Positions 57,301 through 64,000 of a stretch of 64,000 nucleotides of DNA are shown piece after piece. Origin of the DNA: Rosellinia necatrix (taxonomy: Eukaryota; Ascomycota; Sordariomycetes; Xylariales; Xylariaceae); contig JAGYVD010000008.1 of assembly GCA_021209875.1 (NCBI GenBank), positions 620,001 to 684,000 on the forward strand, given 5' to 3'. Within the stretch, counting starts at the first letter, position 1. Every line of letters starts with the position of its first letter. Under the pieces are notes generated by a model that was not told the DNA's origin, ran no database searches, and saw only the letters and a list, made by a program, of their open reading frames with translations. Both the position numbers and the translations under genes were made by a program.

Positions 57301-58981
57301 GTCCTGATACTCGCGTCGACGAAGATCGATGAGGGCGAGTGTCGGCCATCTGGGACTGGCCTGAAGATACCTGCCGGTCCATGTTGTGTTGATCCATGAC
57401 GGAAGACGGCTGCCGGTCTATGTTGTGCTCATCTGTACCAGAAGGCAGCTGCTGGTCTATGGTGTGTTTGTCGGCAATGGGGGACGGCTGCCGATTCAGG
57501 TGGTGATGGTCCGACACAGGGACAGGTTGCGCCCGAGAGTTAGGAACAGGAGCAGGAGGGCTATTTAAGTTCTGGGCTCCTATAACCTTTTTATGGGCTT
57601 TGCAACTGTGTTGTACTGGTACGTCATCCGCTCTGGGGCTCAAAGCAAGGCTGCCACCGAAATTAGGCGCACTCGAGGATCTCTTAGGCGGGGAGGGATT
57701 CTTAACACCGTCATTCGAACCAGACCTGGCATCTCCCGTCGACACTGCCGAGACTGCATCAGAAGGAGGCGAGCTGTTGGCACCGTCGTTTTGAGGGACT
57801 GCTACAAATTTGTTTAGTTACAGTTACGATACTCTCAGCCAGTCATAAGAGAGTTATTGGTCGTACCTTTTTGTTGGGTGACGTGGCTGGCGGATGCAAG
57901 TATCTCCTTATTCCTGGCCACGCGTGTCGCTGTTTTCGATGTCCCGTCGGCGATGAGAATGCCGTTAACGATCTTATTGGGTATTTCGAACTTGTCCATA
58001 AATGGATCGCCTATGGCCTCCGCGGTTCGCAGTTCATTCCGGAGACAAGCTGGACGATAGGATTAGCGACGATGCCTCTACAACTGGACGCGTGGGTACG
58101 TAGGAAAGTTAAGAACAGGCGGTAGGAAAGTTAGGAATAGGTGGGAAGGTTGGGGGCAGGCACGAAAGTTGGGGAATCCGAGGTTCGGACGAAAGAAGGT
58201 TAGGTTAGAAAAGCGAGGTGGTGAGGTGTGGCAATGCAAACTTACCCAGCTGTTTTGTTATATATGCTCGAACTTGGTAGTCGAGGGGTGTAGGACGAGA
58301 TAGCGGCACGCCCTTCTGGAGGTCCTCATGATGGCTTTCAAGGATGTTTCTGATCGCGTAGAGGAGATGCTGGGAGTACATAGGATAGCGAGGGAATCGC
58401 TTAAGCTCGTCCACGGTGAAAACACTAAGGATGTCGCCTTGTCTCTCCTTGTCCCATGTTAATAGCCTAGCTTGCGCATCGTGCGACTCTAGGATATCGG
58501 CAACGAGAAGCTGGAATAATGGGGTATATTTCTCGGCCTGTGCTATCTGTTCCCTTGCCACGCACGATACTGCGTACTCGTTCTCCTGGGCAAGAGCGCT
58601 AATGACGTTGAATAGGTTTTGGGCGCCTCTGTAGTATATATCGTGGGCGTCAAAGTATAGGTATAGCTCCTGAAAGCTGCGGGGATACGAAATATGGCGG
58701 CATTCGTCAGGTAGGTTGCGGCGGAGTTCCTCGCCGACGCGCTGGATTTCGGCTGCCCACCAAAAGTTACCGTCGCGTTCTACGGTAGGGTTCGCAACTG
58801 AACGAAAGGGTCTCTTGCCACCAAGCGTCGAGAACACAGCAGGACAGTCTTGGGGTGGTCTGTTGAAGAAATCGATACCCGGCTCCCCGTCCTGGAACCG
58901 CCACGGGTAGGGCGGTTCACCAGCAGCCGCCAGTGCGTCATTGACGGTGAACCCACCGTACAGTGCATAGTTGGGCGCCAT
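54317..58981 (-). CDS. Large disordered protein with tandem peptide repeats, 1,466 aa
   Basis: Exons 58981-58246, 58049-57867 and 57798-54317 sum to 4,401 nt, an exact multiple of three; introns are 196 and 68 nt with donors GTAAGT and GTACGA. The start ATG gives MAPNYALYGGFTVNDAL. Residues 1-310 look folded (helical, with RSFQELYLYFDAHDIYYRG). The rest is low-complexity. It includes about six 8-residue repeats of SSYRRESG type (56777-56920), an RGG/Lys-rich patch (GGKNSQGRNGKKKTNKKNRNQG) and six 11-residue repeats of SPSVKDTKRNE type (55078-55284). Such basic S/T-P-x-K and RG-rich regions often bind nucleic acid or are phosphorylated. I do not recognise the folded N-terminal domain, so no function is assigned. 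It lies downstream of, and convergent with, NDUFA2. Confidence 0.8.
55078..55284 (-). repeat. 33-bp tandem repeats encoding SPSVK-type 11-mers
   Basis: Six units of eleven codons, each beginning SPSVK or a close variant (SQSAK, SPNVK), follow without gaps. Units differ by several substitutions, so the array is old. Confidence 0.75.
56777..56920 (-). repeat. 24-bp tandem repeats encoding SSYRRESG
   Basis: About six 24-bp units, several nearly identical at the DNA level (core CTCTCTACGGTAGGA), encode four perfect SSYRRESG octapeptides plus SSHRRESG and SSYRKDSD at the edge. High DNA identity suggests recent copy-number change. Confidence 0.85.
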
Positions 58982-60034
58982 GACGGCGGCGGGATGTGTG
59001 TATGGGCTCGCAGGGAGGGTGGTCGTAGTCAAAAGAATAGAGAGAGAGATGCATGCAGGTTGGGGTGGGAGTGAGTGAGTTGCACCAGACACACGAGATG
59101 CAGCGGAAACGGCGGCGGGTGAAGCAGGGTAACCTTAAGGTAAACTTAACCGGAGGGAGGACGGGATACCCGGGGCTTAAATACGGCGAGACGTAGGGAT
59201 GTTTCCGTGGCGATGGTCACTAATGAATGGTAAATGGCGGGCGGGAGGGGAGTAAATGGTGAATGGTGAATAGTGAATGGCGGGTGGTAAAGGTGAATGG
59301 TGAATGGAGAGCGAGTAATGAAGAAGTTGGCGTTGACCTTCACCACAAACACTTGTTTGCCATTGGACCCATGGGAGACGGCCGACCTAGCTATTCCTCT
59401 GAAGGGGCTCCGACGTCGACTGACTAGGCAACAGCGGCCTCTGGGTATCGGTTCTTTCGAAGATATTCCAGGTAGGCTCTGGCCAGGTTGACTTGAACAA
59501 TGGCGGTCGTTCTGTCTATTCCGTTCTATTGTAGCGCTCAGTAGCCCCATATCATGGGCAACTGTTATTTCTTTATCTGGGCAAGTGTCTAGGTAAGTAT
59601 CTGGGTAAGTAAATAGCTCAGGTAATAACCACGTCCACGTCCACGTCCACGTTGGTCGTAGAGGAGAGGTGTAGTAAATATACAATATACTGACTATAAA
59701 TGGAGCTGGGGGGTTCAATGGGTTATGACTAAATGGATATAATACAGAGTGAGGCACACGTCGTGGAGTAGCCGCACTAAATTGCCGACCCGACACATAA
59801 GAAAGAGCAGCGAATGGGCGATGTGACGGTTTACGCCGAGACACCGCGACCGACCTAGGTATGTTGCGTTCCTTCCCATCCTATCCTATTACATGATACC
59901 TATCCTACATTTCTTTCTCTTCCTGCACAGGCCGAATCTTGATCAATATTCAGCAACCTTACCGGCTCATCCCGTCCGATGCGCCAGATTGGGACCACTG
60001 ACTCAGAGTTTTTAGACCGCAAGTAAAGGCATAC
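58982..60034. other. Intergenic region with short tandem words
   Basis: Contains a run of GAATGGTAAATGG/GTGAATGG-type words (about 59222-59325) and four CCACGT units (about 59629-59652). A 232-codon minus frame at 59146-59844 is made of these repeats and is rejected. Confidence 0.65.
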
Positions 60035-60625
60035 TTATTTACTATTGATCTGCTGAAGCATTTTGAGTATCTCTGACTCCTGATCCGTGGCAATGGCTCT
60101 GCCATTGTTCCAATCCACGACCTATTTGATGTGTGTAAGTGAACAGCTGCATAGATAGGACAGAAGCGCATTTCTCGCGGTGACATGACATACCACTGGG
60201 CGCCTGAAGTTGTCGGCGCTCTCGTTGAATTTTTTGAGGGCCTCCTTTTCCGATGTGGCGCCATTTATGACGGAGCTGATCTTGCTCTTGCCAACATAGT
60301 CGAGGATGGTCCTGAGCTGGTCGGTAGTGGGAGGATCCTCTGTAATATTCAATTCAAAGTCAGAACGAGGGGGGCTCGTCTGAGAGTGATCGCTGGCCTG
60401 ATCCTCGGCGGCAGCTTCCGTAGCATTTGCAGATGCCTGCTTTAGCACCGTCGCAGCCCGTATAGAGGCAGGCGAACCAGCCTTGTGGAAGAGCGTCACA
60501 ATGTCGAGAGTTTTGTGCTATACCTCATTGACTCAGCCATTGATGAGCAATCGTCGTGTCTATCACGCCAACGGCCATTGCATTGGCATATGGTTGATTG
60601 CGCCCGTACTTACGAATCGAAACAT
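60035..60625 (-). CDS. FMP46: Fmp46-type putative mitochondrial redox protein, 140 aa
   Basis: Three exons (60625-60614, 60517-60194, 60121-60035) total 423 nt. The first encodes only MFRF before a 96-bp intron, and the join gives MFRFHKTLDIVTLFHKAGSP. Later segments FELNITEDPPTTDQLRTILDYVG and RRPVVVDWNNGRA are hallmarks of the fungal Fmp46/DUF1687 family, which has a thioredoxin-like (arsenate-reductase-like) fold and localises to mitochondria. Length fits the family. No Cys-x-x-Cys pair is visible, so redox activity is inferred from fold family only. The second intron is 72 nt. Confidence 0.88.
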
Positions 60626-61614
60626 GGTAGCAACTATTTATTCCGGAAACAGGGAATAGTGAACCGGTATGGTATTTTGATGGCAGAGATGGTGAATCGT
60701 GAATGGTGAATAAAGATATGTCGTTGAGGGAGGTGTACTATTTTGGGATAGCTTTGAGCTCACACATCCATGTACGGGAGACTAGTCGTCAAAAAAAAAA
60801 AAAAAATGTTGCGACGTCAGATGCCAAGGCCCCATCTGGTTATCGTAGTAACTAACTACCTAACCAAGGTACCTATAGACACCTAGATTAGACGTTAATA
60901 CTACTACTAACCAAGGTACCTACCTAGGTACCTACTTTATTAGTAGGTACTTACATGTATGTAGGTACCTATAGCAGTCCTCTCTGTTCCGAAAGACAGG
61001 TAGGTCAAATAACTGATTCCACTCTAGGGGTGCCCATAGTTATATACCTAGGTAAGTAGGCACCTTTTTCTAGTGCATACAAAATTAGTGTGGGGATTAT
61101 AACCCGCTGGAGCCACCCCCCATATGACCCCTATATTCAATTAAACCCTTCGCCTAAAATAGCTGGTTTCTAACAGGTACCTACCTACAAGGTACCTAGA
61201 TAGATACTACTCTTATTTAGGTGTTATATACCTGCAGATCCATGTACCTGCCTATACCTAAGAGACACAGTAGGTACGGATTTAGCACTAGTGAGCAGCG
61301 ATATGTAGTAGGTAGTTGCCAAGGGAATTAACAATACCTACCTAAGTACGTAGGGTAGAGGTAGGTAGCGTTCGTAACAAAGTGACAGGCATATGGATGT
61401 AGCAATTGCCAATTAGGCGCGACGAGGTATAACGCCGCCTTTTTTTCCTACCTCAATCAAGACTCGTCTACCTTCTAGCAAACATACCTTCGGACTAGCC
61501 ACCACCTTCAGTCTCTCTACTACGATTCAGGTCGACGTCCCATTCCACGCCCAGACCGCAATACCACTTCTAGTCGATCCCATCCTCTTCCGCGGGTCCT
61601 CCGAGACGTAAACA
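60626..61614. other. Intergenic region rich in GGTACC/CCTAGG palindromes
   Basis: From about 60840 to 61390 the words AGGTACCT, TACCTAGGTA and GTAGGTACC recur many times in both orientations. A poly-A run lies near 60793. The last 200 bases before 61615 are pyrimidine-rich, typical of a fungal 5' leader. It likely holds divergent promoters for FMP46 and the nucleoporin gene. Confidence 0.65.
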
Positions 61615-63051
61615 ATGCCGCCGTTGATCTTGCACAATGTGCCGGACGAGGAGCTCTACACCGGCGAGGATGGCGTCCAGCGTCCCTACGCGATGATCTG
61701 GCCCGAGTAAGTCTTCGGAAAGCTCTTTTCTATCTATCTATCTCATCTACCCGTCTGTCTCCATATCCGCCATTGTCACCCTCGCACCCTCGCTCCCTCA
61801 CTCCCTCTGCTCACCACCACACTCGCCAGAAATGACCGCCAGCGCAGTGCGCCTCGCACCCGCACTCGCGAAATCAATGAGTCGGGCTCCTTCGGAAAGT
61901 CAATGAGGCGGTCGAGATCGAGAACAGGCAGCGCGCCCCCGAAACGCGAAGATGCCACCATGCAGAGCGCCGATAAGGTCTTCACCACCTACCTTGCCAA
62001 GCAGCAGGCACGGAACACGGCAGAACCCTCGCAGCGGAAGACAAGAAAGGACGAACCAAAGTCGTCTAACCAAGTCTCCACCTCCCACCGAGAACCTGTC
62101 GAGGTCATCCTCCGAGGTTACGCGTCCACCGCTCAGCAATACGCCGCCATCAATCACTACGAACAGTTGGCCGGCAGGATATGCGAGGATTATTCTAGAG
62201 AGCCGCCCATCGAGGCGCGACGATACAAATCCGACCTGCGCGATTCTGCATTGACGCGGAGGCAGCCCCTAACCAGAGCCGAGAGGGAAAAGGTCAACCG
62301 GATCGCCGGGGGAGAGCACTGGATTAAGGTCACATTCGAGTCGCAAGAGGCAGCCAGTGCCGCTTTGTTCGTCTCCCCCCAGACCATTCTAGGCCATCTA
62401 GTTTACGCCGAGCCGTACCGGAGTCTGCCACCGATGACGAGTACGGCCATTGTGGACGTCGTGGGCGATGTTGGCATGCTTGAGGACAATCGGGCCAATG
62501 CCTTCCGAGAGCCCCCAAGAAGGCCATCGCAGCCGCGCAACGTTCCAAGCCGAGCCCTGTCACGACCCTTCCCACAGTCCGCCACGGACCGCCCCAGCCG
62601 TGCCGGCTCCCAGCCCGGCGCATGGCCATCGGGACAATCAACATCACTGATCTCAACGCCAAGCGTGGATTCTGCCACCGTGTCGGCAACTTCAACGACC
62701 ATATCGACGGCAACAGTCACGGGGTCGGAAACCAAACTCGACCAGGAAGAACCTAGCCCGGAGGCGAACGGTGCCACGTCAGGCAGACGTATTCCCGGAG
62801 CCCGAAGGATTAAGCTATTACCGGCCGACGCGGCTCTGAAGAGGAGCCCCACATGGTCGGAGAGCCTACTCGCCTTTATACCACTATTAAGTTGGTTTAG
62901 CGGTGCTATGATCGGCAACGAGGTACCCCGTAATGAGGTAGGCGAGTTCGACATGAACCGGGCGAGTTTGTATTGGAAGATCATGTACTGGCTTGACTAC
63001 TGGTTTCGGCTCTTCGGTCATGAACTCGTTAGTGGCGATAAAGATGACTGA
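61615..63051 (+). CDS. NUP53: Nup53/Nup35-like nucleoporin with MPPN RRM domain, 437 aa
   Basis: Exons 61615-61706 and 61830-63051 sum to 1,314 nt; the 123-bp intron has donor GTAAGT and acceptor CGCCAG. The protein begins [19 protein letters not shown], a very conserved start in filamentous-fungal orthologues. A Nup35-type RRM covers about residues 121-222 ([20 protein letters not shown], then [20 protein letters not shown]). It is followed by a Ser/Thr-rich linker and ends in an amphipathic helix ([15 protein letters not shown]) of the sort that binds the nuclear membrane. Nup53/35 is a scaffold-linker nucleoporin of the inner ring. The Arg/Ser-rich stretch RRSRSRTGS lies in the N-terminal linker. 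The reading frame is intact. Confidence 0.88.
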
Positions 63052-64000
63052 AGAAGTCTAGGGACTAGAGATATGACGAGGAAGTAAATAACGGTTAAAA
63101 TTTGTGGAGGACGCTAGGTAGAGCTGGGCGATGAACTCGGGACTCGGGACACCTGGAGGTGTGTCCGTCCCCCTTCTATTCCAGTTCCTTCCTTAGCCAG
63201 TAACTACCCTTGAAGGGTATCGAAATATGTATGCAGACACGGAGTTCACGGTCGGATCAGATTTCGTTCCACATGGAACGCATCCGGGGGATACCGCATA
63301 GGGAATTAGGGGCGCGTTGGTAGCGAAGCCCTTGCTGTAATGAGACTGGATAATGCCGGAAGTATCGAACCTACCTATACTCTCCCCCTCCACCCGTTCG
63401 GTTCTAAAAAAAAATTCCTCTTCTCTTTTTTCCAAGAGCCGGCGCTACCTAGCTAGTTAAGCTAGGACATCGCGGGAGGTCAGCGACAGCTGTGGTAGAG
63501 CAATAAACGTTATAAAGATTATGTGTTAAATTCATTCATCAGACCATCGCCTTGTCTCTCCCCTAAATCTATCTCCCTCTGTTACCTGGTGACTGTACTT
63601 ATTATCACTTGACCGAATATATATATATATATTTATATAGACTCTCAGAGGTAAGATATACCCGTTTCTATACCTAATTACCTATAATAATCAACCCGGT
63701 ATGAGTGGGTGTTATAAGTCACATACAAGCATGTCCGTTGTCCGTTGTTGTTGTTGTTGTTGTTTATTCTTGCGTCGCACCAAAAGCCCGACACACGAGA
63801 TAGAGATAGAATTCGCTAGAAAAACGGGTTGGAATATTAGAACCGGGTAAGTTAGGTAGGTTGGTAGGCAGGTAGGTTAGGTTAGGTATGCATGCAGGGC
63901 TAGGTAGGTAGGTAGCTGGCTAGGTGTAGCATAATTAGACGACTAATAAACAGGCAGGTATGGAAGAGAAGGAGAAGGAGAAGGGGAAGAAGACGGGGAT
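63052..64000. repeat. 3' flank and simple repeats at the window end
   Basis: No gene seen. Contains a TATATA run (about 63615-63635), a TTG microsatellite (about 63739-63763), GTAGGTAGGTTAGG words (about 63850-63920) and a GAAGGAGAAGG purine-rich tail. A frame at 63193-63435 (-) lacks coding features. Confidence 0.65.

Noticed and set aside
59146..59844. 232-codon minus-strand ORF
   Set aside because: Built from PFTIH and TWTW simple repeats that reflect DNA microsatellites; no domain.
63850..63925. Telomere-like GGTTAGG words near the window end
   Set aside because: Units are irregular GTAGG/GTTAGG words, not a TTAGGG array, and occur in ordinary intergenic DNA.
1..64000. CRISPR array, tRNA or rRNA genes
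   Set aside because: Eukaryotic sequence; no regularly spaced direct repeats, and I saw no segment that I could fold confidently as a tRNA or that resembled rRNA.

Overview
The window looks like nuclear DNA of a filamentous ascomycete (Pezizomycotina, probably a Sordariomycete). Genes carry short GT..AG introns (about 48-196 nt), and three recognisable nuclear genes are typical of such fungi (complex I NDUFA2, mitochondrial FMP46-type redox protein, Nup53/Nup35 nucleoporin). The first 24.5 kb is extremely A+T rich and full of C-to-T and G-to-A damage, which is the signature of repeat-induced point mutation (RIP). No species is named because none can be read from the sequence alone.

Region A (1-24,540) is a RIP-damaged transposon tract with no intact gene. 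Inside it I resolve three LTR-bounded elements: 1882-4620 (255-bp LTRs, unclassified, probably non-autonomous), 7134-13948 (253-bp LTRs, Ty3/gypsy, plus strand, order RT-RNaseH-integrase) and 14773-22969 (310-bp LTRs, Ty1/copia, minus strand). There are also three solo LTRs with perfect 5-bp target duplications (4974-5159, 6012-6332, 14280-14487). Several LTRs are much more G+C rich than their surroundings and contain long perfect hairpins.

Region B (24,600-51,300) is an accessory gene island. In order: an unknown two-exon gene (-), a PD-(D/E)XK nuclease-like protein (+), a MITE-like inverted repeat, a large multi-exon subtilisin-like (S8) protease gene (-), head-to-head with a NACHT-WD40 NOD-like receptor gene (+), a triple-AAA CbbX/SpoVK-like gene (-), an unknown two-TM membrane protein (-), and a single-AAA ATPase (+). 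The protease and the triple-AAA gene each carry one one-base frameshift. The NLR gene carries three in-frame nonsense codons and several frameshifts, so it reads as a decaying pseudogene. The gene set (STAND receptor, protease, AAA machines, nuclease-like protein) suggests a fungal non-self recognition or innate-immunity-type island, but that functional reading is inference.

Region C (51,300-64,000) is ordinary conserved euchromatin: NDUFA2, a 1,466-aa disordered protein with two kinds of tandem peptide repeats, FMP46 and a Nup53-like nucleoporin, all with reading frames that close exactly across their introns. Intergenic stretches are rich in homopolymers, microsatellites and short GGTACC/CCTAGG palindromes.
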